A DNA stretch of 64,000 nt from Cephalopachus bancanus (GCA_027257055.1 JAPVLO010001008.1:124001-188000); one strand, 5' to 3'; shown: positions 1 to 13,310, counted from the stretch's first letter. The notes: generated by a model from the letters alone, not told the origin. Made by a program: numbers and translations.

Positions 1-194
1 GGCCCTGTCCAGTATTTAAAATATGAGCAAGTAATTTCAGTTTTGATTCCTTCTACGAAGATGAGCCTTGACTGATGGATTCAGTTCAAAGGTATAGTCA
101 GAACAGTCTGTCATAGGGAATGTGAGCACAGACATGGTCCCAGAAAACACATAGTTTGACATAGCCTTTGTGAATTCATGAGCAAATCTCACAA

Positions 195-426
195 CCCTGG
201 GATTCTTTTTTTTTTTTAGATTAGAAAATATAGTTTATTTAGAAAGTAAATTAGAGAGAGAAAGAGATTTGCCTCACCAAGGTAGGGGAGGGGGCCAAAG
301 TTTAAGAAAACATGGCCTGGCTACAGCTCAAAGAGCATGTGGCCACTCCATAGCTTAGCAAGGCAATGGCAAATGGCCTGGCAATGGCCTAGTAATGGCC
401 TGGCAGTGGCGCCCTGGGATTCTTTT
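195..426 (-). mobile_element. Unidentified retrocopy with poly(A) tail and 15-bp target duplication
   Basis: The segment 210-411 is bounded by perfect direct repeats CCCTGGGATTCTTTT at 195-209 and 412-426. It starts with a T run, so on the - strand it ends in a poly(A) tail preceded by AATAAA (complement of 'tttatt' at 235-240). These are hallmarks of L1-mediated retroposition of a polyadenylated RNA. The body (about 200 bases) carries several imperfect copies of 'aggccattgcc' near its 5' end. I do not recognise the source transcript; it is not Alu, L1 or 7SL. Confidence 0.75.
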
Positions 427-695
427 GTTTTTTTTTTTGAGTTGGAATCTCACTCTGTCGCCCAGGCTGGAGTGCGGTGGCATGCTCATGACCACTGCAG
501 CCTTGACCTGCTGGGCTCAGGTGATCCTTCCACCTCAGCCTTCCAAGTAGCTGGAACTACAGGCACACGCCACCACACCTGGCTAATATTTTGATTTATT
601 GTAAAGATGAGGTCTCGCCAAATTGTCCAGGCTCCCCTCTCATCTCGGCCTCCCGAAGTGCTGGAATTATAGGTATGAGCCACTGGATCCAGTCA
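427..695 (-). mobile_element. Alu, older lineage type
   Basis: Reverse-oriented dimeric Alu with its T run at 427-438, 'gagttggaatctcactctgtcgc' start and a decayed 5' end near 695. Its flanks 'ggattctttt' and 'ggaattctta' look like a decayed target duplication that overlaps the one used by the adjacent retrocopy. Confidence 0.9.
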
Positions 696-740
696 GGAAT
701 TCTTAATCTTCATGTTTGCTCTTCATTTATGGTATGATCA

Positions 741-917
741 GAGCTGACATTCATAAAATATTGGCTGTGTGCCAGGCACAACCTATGAGGCAGGTGCTAG
801 TATGAGCCCTATTTGGGGTATAGATTGGTTAAGTAACCTACCCAAGGTCACACAAGTAATAAGTCACAGAGCTGGAACTCAAACCCACCAAGCTGGCTCC
901 AGAATCTGTCCTAATCA
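741..917 (+). repeat. MIR
   Basis: Matches the MIR core and 3' part: 'gtgccaggcac', 'aacctatgaggcaggt', 'gttaagtaacctacccaagg', 'tcacacaagtaataagt'. Confidence 0.85.
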
Positions 918-1221
918 CCAGGATTGTCCTACTTCTCACAGAGTCTCAACTATTTGCTCAGAACCCTCCATCCAAGGGCTTGGAGTGGGTCATAAGTTAA
1001 GGTCATCCAGCTAAGGTTAACTACACTAGACTCTGATTGCTTTGTCCAAGAGGTGGGAGGAGTGTGACATTTCTAGACTTAACAACACTTAGGAGTCGAC
1101 ATCTGGTTGTATTTGCAAGGATGTAGCAAGTTGTCATAAAATACCCAGTGAGGGAACAACACATTGGGCATTCATGTTGAACTGCAAGTAATATAACTTG
1201 TGTATTCTGCTTTAAAAATGT

Positions 1222-1524
1222 AGTGCCAGGCATGGTGGCTTATGCCTGTAATCCAGCACTTTGGGAGGCAGAGGCAAGAGGATCGTTTGAGCCCAGGAGT
1301 TCGCAACTAGCCTGGACAACATACCAAGACCTAGTCTCTACAAAAAATAAAAAAATTAGCTAGGCGTGGTGGCAGATACCTATAGTCCCAGCTCCTTGGG
1401 AGGCTGAGGTAGGAGGATGGTCTGGACCCAGGAGATAGCCTGGCTATGGTGAGCTCTGATCATGCCACTGCACTCCAGCTTGGGTGACAGAGTGAGACTC
1501 CAACTAAAAAAAAAAAAGAAAAAT
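1222..1524 (+). mobile_element. Ancient Alu (AluJ-like)
   Basis: Dimeric Alu with a 'gcccaggagttcgcaactagcctggacaacat' left arm and middle 'ctctacaaaaaataaaaaaattagct'. It lacks the lineage-specific 'acaataaatca' linker, so it probably predates the split of this lineage. Confidence 0.85.
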
Positions 1525-1686
1525 CGGTAGTGAGCAGAATGGGGCTTAGACACAGGACCATCCCACTCCAAAACTTAGGGGGTTAGGTGAGAGGAGAGTT
1601 CCAGAAGATCTCTTGGCTCAAGAGGAGAAAACTTTCTCCTGTGGTCTGGGAGAGAGGTGAAGTTGATGAAAGATAGGGGCACTTAG

Positions 1687-4121
<2,435 letters not shown>

Positions 4122-4355
4122 AGTCCACACTCACCCCTCACACTCCACAGTCTGAGGCCTCACTTCCTGGGGACCTGGCTTCACTTTGCTCTCTCATGGC
4201 GCTTGGCCCTGGGCAGCCTGACCCACCAAAGCCAAACCAATTGTTGAAATGTGCTGAGCAGGTATCTCCTTTTACTGACCATGCTTGCTTGTTGTTCTCT
4301 GTGCTTTTACGAGTTCTGGAAGCACCAAGAAATAAACTGGTGAACTTATTTCTCA
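4122..4355 (+). other. SELENBP1: SELENBP1 3' UTR with poly(A) signal
   Basis: The short 3' UTR runs from the TGA (4119-4121) to a canonical AATAAA at 4331-4336, with cleavage expected about 15-20 bases later. No repeat interrupts it. Confidence 0.85.
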
Positions 4356-4483
4356 GATCGCCTTGTCTTTGGGGGTGAGGGATCTGTGATCCCTCTTCTG
4401 CTGACGCTTTGTGTCTTGCATAACTTCCAGAGGGTGATGGTAACTAGTTCACACCAGTGATTCCAACATTATGTGAATGATGA
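4356..4483. other. Intergenic, no gene seen
   Basis: Short unique flank downstream of SELENBP1, up to the L1 target site at 4484. No gene or repeat recognised. Confidence 0.6.
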
Positions 4484-4529
4484 CCAAATCTCACTTTTTT
4501 TTTTAACTTTTTAAAATATTTTATTTTTT

Positions 4530-4806
4530 GAGTTAGAGTCTCACTCTGTCACCTAGACTGGAGTGCAGTGGCCACTCCCGGGCACCGCAGCCTTGACCTG
4601 CTGGGCTCCGGTGATCCTTCCGCCTCAGCCTTCCAAGTAGCTGGAACTACAGGCGTGCGCCACCACGCCCAGCTAATTTTTGATTTATTGTAGAGATGAG
4701 GTTTCGCCAAGTTGCCCAGGTGGGTCTTGAACCCGTGGACTCAGGCAAGCCACTCACCTCAGCCTCCCAAAGTCACGGGATTATAGGCTGAGCCATCGAG
4801 CCTGGC
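4530..4806 (-). mobile_element. Alu, lineage-specific, inside the L1 tail
   Basis: Reverse-oriented; 'gtggccactcccgggcaccgcag' is a decayed form of the young-type right-arm hairpin and 'tgatttattgtagagatgagg' is the lineage linker. The 5' end reads 'gagccatcgagcctggc'. Confidence 0.9.
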
Positions 4807-4944
4807 TTATTTTTTTGTTTTGTTTTGTTTTGTTTTTCTGGCTTATTTTTTTAAAGATTTGGGGTACAATTCAGAATTAGGTATACAATGGTCATTGTAC
4901 AGGTAAAGTTGGGGCCTCCCTTTGGTCCCCACTTTGCCTGGTTT

Positions 4945-5236
4945 AAGATCAGTTACCCGAGCCGGGCTCGGTGGCTCAGCCTGTAATCCCGCGCCTTTAG
5001 GAGCCCGCGGGTTCGAGACCCGCCTGGGCAGCGAGACCTCATCTCTACAATAAATCAAAAAATCAGCCGGGCGTGGTAGCGCATGCCTGTAATTCCAGCT
5101 ACTTGGAAGGCTGAGGCGGAAGGATCGCCGGAGCCCAGCAGGTCGAGGCTGCGGTGGCCGGGAGCGGCCACTGCACTCCAGTCTGGGCGACAGAGTGAGA
5201 CTCCAACTCAAAAAAAAAAAAAAAGATCAGTTACCC
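4945..5236 (+). mobile_element. Young lineage-specific Alu with 14-bp target duplication
   Basis: Element 4959-5222, flanked by perfect AAGATCAGTTACCC at 4945-4958 and 5223-5236. It carries the T-arm-like B-box hairpin (5007-5023) and the GTGGCCGGGAGCGGCCAC hairpin (5154-5171). An internal deletion removes about 20 bases of the left arm ('cctttaggagccc'). Confidence 0.95.
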
Positions 5237-5411
5237 TTATTAATGTTGTGTCCCCCTCAACTTCACTGCAGCAGTAGCCTGCTACTGCCAATCCCTTTCT
5301 TATAGAATTATGGTAAATGTTCAGGGTCCACTTATGAGTGAGAACATGTTGTACTCTGTTGTTTCTGTGACAGATCACTGAGTGTGATAGACTCTAAATC
5401 CATCCAAGCTG

Positions 5412-5737
5412 CTCCAAATCTCACTTTTTTTTTTTTTTTGAGTCAGAGTCTCACTCTGTTGCCCAGGCTGGAGTGCAGTGGCATGCTCATGACCACCACA
5501 GCCTTGACTTGCTGGACTCAGGCAATTCCTCTACCTCAGTCTTCCAAGTAGCTGGAACTACAGACATGTACTACCATGCCCAGCTTATTTTTTTTACTTA
5601 TTATAGAGACAAGGTCTCACCAAGTTGCCCAGGCTGGTCTCAAACCCTTGAACTCAGGCAATTCTCTCACCTCGGCCTCCCAAAGTACTGGGATTATAGG
5701 CTTGAGCCACCGCACACGGCCTCCAAATCTCACTTTT
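5412..5737 (-). mobile_element. Alu with 17-bp target duplication, adjoining the L1
   Basis: Element 5429-5720, flanked by perfect CTCCAAATCTCACTTTT at 5412-5428 and 5721-5737. The left copy is also the right duplication of the neighbouring L1, so one target site was used twice. Confidence 0.93.
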
Positions 5738-6822
<1,085 letters not shown>

Positions 6823-6988
6823 AGGCCAGGCACAGTGGCTCATGCCTGTAATCCCAGTACTTTGGGAGGCTGAGGCTGGAGGATGGCTTGAGCCCAGGAA
6901 TTTGAGGCTGCAGAGAGCTGTGATTGTATCACTGCACTCCAGCCTGGGCAACAGAGTGAGACCCCGACTCAAAACAAAAACAAAAAAA
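6823..6988 (+). mobile_element. Short Alu monomer-like element (FLAM/FRAM-like)
   Basis: About 155 bases plus tail. It begins 'ggccaggcacagtggctcatgcc' and passes directly into right-end sequence 'gctgtgattgtatcactgcactccagcctgggcaacagagtgagacc'. It is either a free monomer or an internally deleted Alu. Confidence 0.75.
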
Positions 6989-7229
6989 GGAATCCGATGG
7001 AAGTTTCAGGACCCTTAGAGACAGCAACCAAGAGGTTATTCTACTGATTCCTTTATTCTCAACCCCAAACAATATTAAGCCACATTCAAGTACTGACCTA
7101 TATTCCTTTCCGTCTTTTGCAAAGGTGTCTTTGTTTGAGGACCCCTGGGATGCACCCTACTTTCCTTCCCTCTGAGGTACTTAAACAGGATCCCTGAAAC
7201 ATCTACCTCAACTGGGGTCCTGGTTTGTC

Positions 7230-7760
7230 CCCCCTGCCTTACCCGCCATCTGCACTAAGCTATCTTGTCCTCTGGAAAGCCTTCCCTGACCTCCAGGCCA
7301 GGGGCCCTTCTTGATGCCCACGAAGCTTCCTGCACAGAACCCCCTTATGAACACGTGCCTCTTTAAGTTGAAACTCCCACCAGACATGGTGGCTCATGCC
7401 TATAATCTCGGCACTTCGGGAGGTGGAGGCAAGAGGACTGCATGAATCCAAGAGTTTAGCCCAGCCTGGGCAACTTGGGGAGATCCTTGGCTCTACAGCA
7501 AATCTAAAAATTAGCTGGGAGTGGTGTGCATGCCTGTGGTTCCAGCTACTTGGAAGGCTGAGGCATAAGGATCACCTGAGCCCAGCAGGTCAAGGCTGCA
7601 GTGGCCGTGAGCATACCACTGCACTCCAGCCTTGGTGACAGAGTGAGATTCCTACTCAAAAAAAAAAAAAAGAAACTCCCTGTTAATTCCCAGTGCCTAG
7701 CTTAGATGTTGGCACTCACTTGCTATAGTGAATAGATGAATGTGATGGAAGTGCTGGCGA
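7230..7760 (+). repeat. L2-like 3' fragment, split by an Alu
   Basis: 'aagccttccctgacctccaggccaggg' and, after the Alu, 'cccagtgcctagcttagatgttggcactca...gaatagatgaatg' resemble the L2 3' end. The call rests on recalled consensus. Confidence 0.55.
7370..7680 (+). mobile_element. Alu with 9-bp target duplication inside L2
   Basis: Element 7379-7671, flanked by perfect GAAACTCCC at 7370-7378 and 7672-7680. Confidence 0.92.
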
Positions 7761-7986
7761 TGAAGAGGAGTTAGAGGGAACCTTGAGATCTACTGGATTT
7801 TACCAGAAGTTTGCCACCAAGTCTCTGCTCTGTCCTCTTCAATAACCAAACTTCTTTAGAGTGAGAAAGGATGATATAGTTCTATGTCATTTCTATATTG
7901 TCCTAAAAGTTTAAAATTCTATTCAACAAGATGAGCCTTGAGCACTTATCATACCAGAAAAAAAGGAAACTATTGAAAACAACTAA

Positions 7987-8274
7987 AGGCTGAGCACAGT
8001 GGCCCAGCACTTTGGGAGGGCGAGGTGAGAGGACTGCCTGAGCCTAGGGGTTTGAGACCAGCTTGGGCAACTTGGCAATACCGCATCGCTACAATAAATA
8101 AAAAAAATTAGCTGGGCATGGTGGCGCATGCATGTAGTTCCAGCTACTTGGAAGGATGAAGTGGAAAGATCGCCTGAGTCCAGCAGGTTGAGGCTGCGGT
8201 GGGCGTGAACATGCCATTGCACTCCAGCCTGGGCAACAGAGTGAGATACCAACTCAAAAAAAAAAAAAAAAAGA
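7987..8274 (+). mobile_element. Alu, older lineage type
   Basis: Dimeric Alu with 'gtgggcgtgaacatgccattgc' right arm (older state, no extended hairpin) and a 17-base A tail. Confidence 0.9.
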
Positions 8275-8370
8275 AAGAAAACAACCAGAAGTGTGTCTAA
8301 AGGACATATGACATATCTGACCAAAGATCTGTATCTAGAATGCATTACACTCTCAAAAATCAACAGTAAA

Positions 8371-8800
8371 AAATAAACATGGTGGCTCACGCCTGTGATC
8401 ACAGCACTTCAGGAGGTGGAGGTGAGAGGATTACCTGAGACCAGGGATTTAAGACCAGTCTAGGCAACTTGACAAGACCTTGTCTCTACAATAAATCAAA
8501 AAATTAGCCAGGTGTGGTGGTATGCACCTGTGATTCAGCTACTTGAAAGGCTGAGGTGGAAGGATCACCTGAGACCAGCAGGTCGAGGCTTCAGTGGCCT
8601 TGAGCGTGCCACTGCACTCCAGCCTGGGTGACAGAGTGATACTCCAACTCAAAAAAAAAAAACAACCCTCACAAAAACAAAAAAACAAACACTCCAATTA
8701 GAAAATGGGCAAAAGTCAGGAGTTCAAGGTTGCAGTGAGCTGTGATTGCACCACTGCACTCCAACCTGGGCAACAGAGTGAGAGACTTTACCCCACCTCC
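8371..8800 (+). mobile_element. Alu (8371-8662) and a partial right-arm element (8716-8795)
   Basis: The first is a nearly complete older-type Alu. The second holds only 'gtcaggagttcaaggttgcagtgagctgtgattgcaccactgcactcc...gagag', which fits a free right monomer or a fragment. Confidence 0.85.
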
Positions 8801-8915
8801 CAAAGAAAGAAAACAGGCAAATGACATGAACATTTTACTGAAGAGGTAAATTAGCACATGAGAGGATGGTCAACATCATTAACCACTAAAAAAAAATGCA
8901 AGTTAAAACCACAAT

Positions 8916-9212
8916 GTGGGCCGGGCTCTGTGGCTCAGCCTATAATCCTAGCACTTTTGGAGGCCTACGTGAGTGGATTGCTTGAGCCCGAGGGTTCGAG
9001 ACTCACCTGGGCAACTTGGTGAGACCTCATCTCTACAATAAATCAAAAATTAGCCGGGCGTGGTAGTGCACACCTGTAGTTCCAGCTACTTGGAAGGCTG
9101 AGGTGGAAGGATTGCCAGAGCCCAGCAGGTCGAGGCTGAGGTGGCCAGAAGTGTGCCACTGCACTCCAGCCTGGGTGACTGAGTGAGACTCTGGCTCAAA
9201 AAAATAAATAAA
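8916..9212 (+). mobile_element. Lineage-specific Alu
   Basis: Begins 'gggccgggctctgtggctcagcctataatcc'. The right arm 'gtggccagaagtgtgccactgc' is intermediate between the older and young states. Confidence 0.9.
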
Positions 9213-9596
9213 AAGTAACACAGGTGTCAACTGGAAGGAGCATCCACTGGCTGAAGATGGAACAATTTGAATATCAAAAGAACAATAACTGAAATGGATT
9301 AAAATACACCAAATATGTTAAAATCCAGAAGCTCATGACAAACACGCACATAAAACCCTAATTGGTCATGTTTAGAAGACGCTAGGATCTCATCTCATTA
9401 TTCTGAAAACTAAAACATAAAGGGAAAGAATCAAGTATTCATTTTGTTTTTTCCTCAAGAACTTGCCTCAGCATAATGAATAGCTGATGAGGAAAAATTC
9501 TTTATAGAATTCCAACTGGAAAATTCAGAAATAATAATAGAATTCGAATAGCACCAATTTGTAACCTCTAATGACAAAGAGGTCTAGCTGACTGCT

Positions 9597-9903
9597 AAAA
9601 CTATTTTTTTTCTTTTTTTGAGTTGGAATCTCACTCCATTGACCAGGCGGGAGTACAGTGGCACACATACTCACGGCCACCCCAGCGTCAACCTGCCGGG
9701 CTCCGGTGATCCTTCAGCCTCAGCCTTCCGAGGAGCCAGAACTCCAGGCGTGCGCTACCACACCCAGCTAATTTTTGACTTATTGTAGAGACAAGGTCTC
9801 GCCAAGTTGCCCGGGATGGCCTCAAACCCGCGAGCTCAAGTAATCCTTTTGCCTCGGCCTCCCAAAGTGCTGGGATTACAGGCTGAGCCACCAAGCCAGG
9901 CCA
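9597..9903 (-). mobile_element. Alu, older lineage type
   Basis: Reverse Alu; T-rich start 'actattttttttctttttttgagttgg', 5' end 'gagccaccaagccaggcc'. Confidence 0.9.
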
Positions 9904-9931
9904 CGCTAAAACTATTAAATGAGAGATTGTT

Positions 9932-10034
9932 ATGCTCGCTTCGGCAGCACATAGACTAAAACTGGACCAATACAGAGAAGATTAGCATGGCCCCTGCGCA
10001 AGAATGACATGCAAATTTATGAAGCGTTCCATTT
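9932..10034 (+). pseudogene. U6 snRNA processed pseudogene
   Basis: Nearly full-length U6: 'gctcgcttcggcagcacata', 'gatacagagaagatt' in altered form, 'agcatggcccctgcgcaag', 'tgaagcgttcca'. Substitutions include the ACAGAGA-proximal 'gaccaatacagaga' and 'aatttatgaagcg' for the usual 'aattcgtgaagcg'. It ends in an A-rich tail rather than a T run. It is flanked by AGATTGT at 9924-9930 and 10048-10054, as expected for L1-mediated retroposition. No snRNA-type promoter is seen upstream, where an Alu ends 28 bases before it. Confidence 0.9.
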
Positions 10035-10284
10035 AAAAAAGAAAGAAAGATTGTGATGGAATCTGTAGATTGGGCTGACAAAATCAGAACCCACTAATCA
10101 ATCTCTACATCACAATAGGAGACACAAGCAGACATTACATACTTCCTATTATGATGCAATGAGTACAAAGCACCACCTATGAAGTATTCGCATCAAAAAA
10201 CCAAAGTGACTCTGATCAAGCCTCTAGAGCTTACATCAGTTTATAGAAAATACAGAAAACAGAAAAACCAGTTTAAAAACACTA

Positions 10285-10375
10285 TCCAGTCGTGGCGACA
10301 GAGTGAGACTCCAACACAAAAAATAAAATAAAAATAAAATAAAATAAAATAAAAATAAAAAAATAAAAACACTAC
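10285..10375 (+). repeat. Alu 3' remnant with AATAA-rich tail
   Basis: 'ccagtcgtggcgacagagtgagactccaacac' is the last about 35 bases of an Alu, followed by an (AAAAT)n tail. Confidence 0.75.
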
Positions 10376-10487
10376 AAAGATTCAATAATAAAATCCAGAA
10401 TTTGGGAAATTTGGTAGAGCAAATGACCTGTTTCCTCAACAAATAAATTGAGAGACAGAGTACAGATTAGAAATAACTAAGAATCCT

Positions 10488-10735
10488 GCGTTTTGGGAGG
10501 TTGAGGTGAGTGGATTGCCTGAGCCCGTGGATTTGAAATCCACCTGGGAAACTTGGCAAGACCTCATCTCTACAATAAATCAAAAAATTAGCCAAGTGTG
10601 GTAGTGCACACCCGTAGTTCCAACTACTTGGAAGGCTGAGGCGGAAGGATTGCCAGAGCCCAGCAAGTTGAGGCTGTGGTGGCCACTGCACTCCAGTCTG
10701 GGCAACAGAGTGAGACTCCAACTCAAAAAAAAAGA
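10488..10735 (+). mobile_element. 5'-truncated lineage-specific Alu
   Basis: Starts inside the left arm ('cctgcgttttgggaggttgaggtgagtgg') and has the right arm contracted to 'gtggtggccactgcactcc'. Confidence 0.88.
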
Positions 10736-10879
10736 AATAACTAAGAAAACACTAACAAAAACCAAATACAATACACTGTGTAGCCTTTGTTGATTCTGAT
10801 TTAAACCTATTAACAGAAAAATACATTGTTTGAGAAAACTAGAGAAATGTGAACACTGACTGGATGTTTAATGATACTG

Positions 10880-11204
10880 AGAAATTATTTTATTTTTATT
10901 TATTTATTTTATTTATTTATTTTTTTTTTTGAGTTGGAGTCTCACTCTGTCGCCCAGACCGGAGTGCGGTGGCCGCTCCCGGCCACCGCAGCCTCGACCT
11001 GCTGGGCTCAAGCGATCCTTCCACCTCAGCCTTCCGAGTAGCCGGAATTACAGGCGCGCGCTACCACGCCCGGCTGATTTTTTGATTTATTGTAGAGATG
11101 AGGTCTCGCTGCCCAGGCGGGTCTCGAACCCGCGGGCTCAGGCAATCCACTCACCTCAGCCTCCCAAAGGAGCGGAATTACAGGCTGAGCCACCGAGCCC
11201 GGCT
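10880..11204 (-). mobile_element. Young lineage-specific Alu
   Basis: Reverse copy with intact CpGs, B-box hairpin GCGGGTCTCGAACCCGC at 11117-11133 and the right-arm hairpin 'gtggccgctcccggccac'. It belongs to the subtype lacking 'acttgg' ('ctcgctgcccaggcg'). A (TTTAT)n tail lies at 10885-10920. Confidence 0.93.
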
Positions 11205-11480
11205 TATTTTTATTTTTTAGAGACAGGGTCTTGCTCTGTCACCCAAGCTGGGGTGTAGTGACGTGATCATAGCTCATTGCAGCCTTGAACTCCTGGGCTC
11301 AACTGATTCTCTCACCTCAGTCTCCTGAACAGCTGGGACTCCAGGCATGTGCCACTATTTCCAGATACTTTTGGTTTTTTTTTGAGATGGGGTCTGCCTA
11401 TGTTGCCCAGGCTGGTCTGGAACTCCTGGCCTCTATTAATCCTCCTATCTTGACCTCCCAGTGAGACACCATATCTGGCC
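11205..11480 (-). mobile_element. Ancient Alu (AluJ-like)
   Basis: 'agagacagggtcttgctctgtcacccaagctgg', 'agctcattgcagccttgaactcctgggctcaa', 'ttgagatggggtctgcctatgttgcccagg': canonical AluJ features in reverse, without lineage-specific changes. Confidence 0.85.
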
Positions 11481-11537
11481 AAATAATAAGCTTTAATTTT
11501 TTTAGGTATGATAATGGCTTTGGACTTGTTAAAAGAG

Positions 11538-11836
11538 AATTTTTTTTTTTTGAGTTGGAGTCTCACTCTGTCGCCCAGACTGGAGTGCAGTGGCTGCTCC
11601 CAGCCACCGCAGCCTCGACCTTCTGGGCTCCAGTGATCCTTCTGCCTCAGCCTTCAAGTAGCTGGAAATACAGGCGCACACTACCACGCCTGGCTATTTT
11701 TTTTTTTTTTTTTTTTATTGTAGAGATGAGGTCTTGCCAAGTTGCCCAGGCGGGTCTCAACCCGCAGGCTTAGGCAATCCACTCACCTCAGCCTCCCAAG
11801 GCGCAGGATTACAGGTTGAGCCACCGAGCCTGGCTA
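11538..11836 (-). mobile_element. Young-type Alu, partly decayed
   Basis: Reverse copy. The right arm 'ggctgctcccagccaccgcag' shows CpG decay of the hairpin on both sides. An internal T run (11697-11717) interrupts the linker. Confidence 0.9.
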
Positions 11837-11862
11837 AAAGAGAGTATTTTAAAATCATACCT

Positions 11863-12172
11863 AGGCTGGGTGTGGTGGCTCAAGCCTGTAATCCCCATAC
11901 TTTGGGAGGCAGAGGTGAGAGGATTGCCTCCCCATGGTTGGAGACCAGCCTGGGCAAATTGATGAGATCTCATCTCTACAATAAAACAAAAAATTAGCTA
12001 GGCATGGTGGTATGTGCCTGTAGTTCCAGTTACTTGGAAGGCAGAGGCAGAAGAATCGCCTGAGCCCTGCAGGTAGAGGCTGCAGTAGCTGTGAGTGTGC
12101 CAATGCACTCCAGCCTGGGCGACAGTGAGACTCCCAACTCAAAAAACAAACAAACAAAAACAAACAAAAAAC
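11863..12172 (+). mobile_element. Alu, older lineage type
   Basis: 'gtagctgtgagtgtgccaatgcactcc' right arm and a (CAAA)n tail. Confidence 0.9.
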
Positions 12173-12296
12173 AAAGTATCAGACATTGATAACTATGACA
12201 GGATGTCATATTCTTCCTTCTCCTCCTGTATGTTTGGAAATTTTCCATAGATGTTAGCTGCTCTTAACACAAAAACAAAAAAATGGGTAACCATCA

Positions 12297-12582
12297 AGCC
12301 GAGAGTGGTAGCTCATGCTGTAATCTCAGCACTTTGGGAGGTGGAGGCAAGAGGAATGCCTGAAGCCACGGGTTCGAGACCAGCCTGGGCAGTATGGCAA
12401 GATCTCGTCTCTACAATAAACCAAAAAATTAGCCAGGCATGGTGGCTTGTGCCTGTAGTTCCAATTACTTGGAAGGCTGAAGTGGAAGTATCACCTGGAC
12501 CCAGCAGTTCAAGGCTGCAGTGGCTGTGAGTGTGCCACTGCACTCCAGCCTGGGTAACGGAGATTCTGACTCAGAAAAAAAG
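12297..12582 (+). mobile_element. Alu, older lineage type
   Basis: Linker 'tctacaataaaccaaaaaattagcc', right arm 'gtggctgtgagtgtgccac'. Confidence 0.9.
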
Positions 12583-12691
12583 GGTAACCATCTGAGATGA
12601 TGTATATGTTAATTTGCTTCACTATGGTAATATCATGTAATAAATAAAATCAATTTTTAAAAATACATTTTTCCATATTAAAACTCAAAGT

Positions 12692-13310
12692 AAGACTGGG
12701 CATGGTGGCTTATGCCTGCAATCTCAGCACACTGGGAGATCAAGAAGGGAGGATCACTTGAGGTCAGGAGTTCCAGACCAGCCTAGGCAACATAACCAGA
12801 TCCCATCTCTACAAAATATATATATATTTCTTGAGTTGAAGTCTAACTCTGTCACCCAGACTGGAGTGCAGTGGCACACTCCCAGACACCACAGCCTTGA
12901 CTTGCTGGGCTCTAGTGATCCTTCCGCCTCAGCCTTCCAAGTAGCCAGAACTATAGGCGTGGGCTACCGTGCCCGGCTAATTTTTGATTCATTGTAGAGA
13001 TGAGGTCTCACCAAGTTGCCTGGGTGGGTCTCAAATCATCGGGCTCAGGCAAGCCACCCACTTTGGTCTCCCAGAGTGCTGGGATTACAGGCTGAGCCAT
13101 TAAGCCTGGCCTACGAAAAATTTTTAAAAATTAGCAAAGCATGGTGGTGCACACCTATACTCCCAGCTACTTGGGAGGTTGAGGCAGGAAGGCTCACTTG
13201 TACCCAAGAAGTTGAGGCTGCAGTTAGCTATGATCCACTGCACTCCAGCCTGGGTGGAGTGCAGTGGATCAAAAAACAAAATAAAAACAAAAATAAATAA
13301 AATAAAAACA
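12692..13310 (+). mobile_element. Ancient Alu split by a younger reverse Alu (nested)
   Basis: The left arm of an AluJ-like element (12692-12820) and its right arm (13112-13310) are separated by a reverse lineage-specific Alu at about 12829-13111 ('ttcttgagttgaagtctaactctgtc' to 'gagccattaagcctggcc'). The order of insertion is therefore clear. Confidence 0.88.

Larger units (their letters stand above)
4484..5428 (-). mobile_element. L1 3' end, reverse orientation, with 15-bp target duplication
   Basis: T-rich start (A tail on the - strand) followed from about 4848 by L1 3'-UTR sequence: 'tggggtacaattcagaattagg', 'ccacttatgagtgagaacatg', 'atccatccaagctgct'. It is flanked by perfect CCAAATCTCACTTTT at 4484-4498 and 5414-5428. 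Two Alus (about 4530-4806 in the tail region, 4959-5222 in the body) have since inserted into it. Only the 3' end is present (5' truncation). Confidence 0.8.
9230..12660 (+). repeat. Old L1M-like 3' sequence, fragmented by Alus
   Basis: Pieces between Alus (about 9230-9600, 10055-10280, 10740-10910, 11482-11535, 12172-12290, 12590-12660) resemble L1M 3' ends as I remember them: 'gtttaatgatactgagaaattatttt', 'ttttaggtatgataatgg', 'tgtttggaaattttccatagatg', 'atctgagatgatgtatatgttaatt'. More than one element may be present. Confidence 0.5.

Noticed and set aside
9932..10034. Functional U6 snRNA gene
   Set aside because: No snRNA promoter elements, base changes in conserved positions, A tail and target duplication instead of a T-run terminator.
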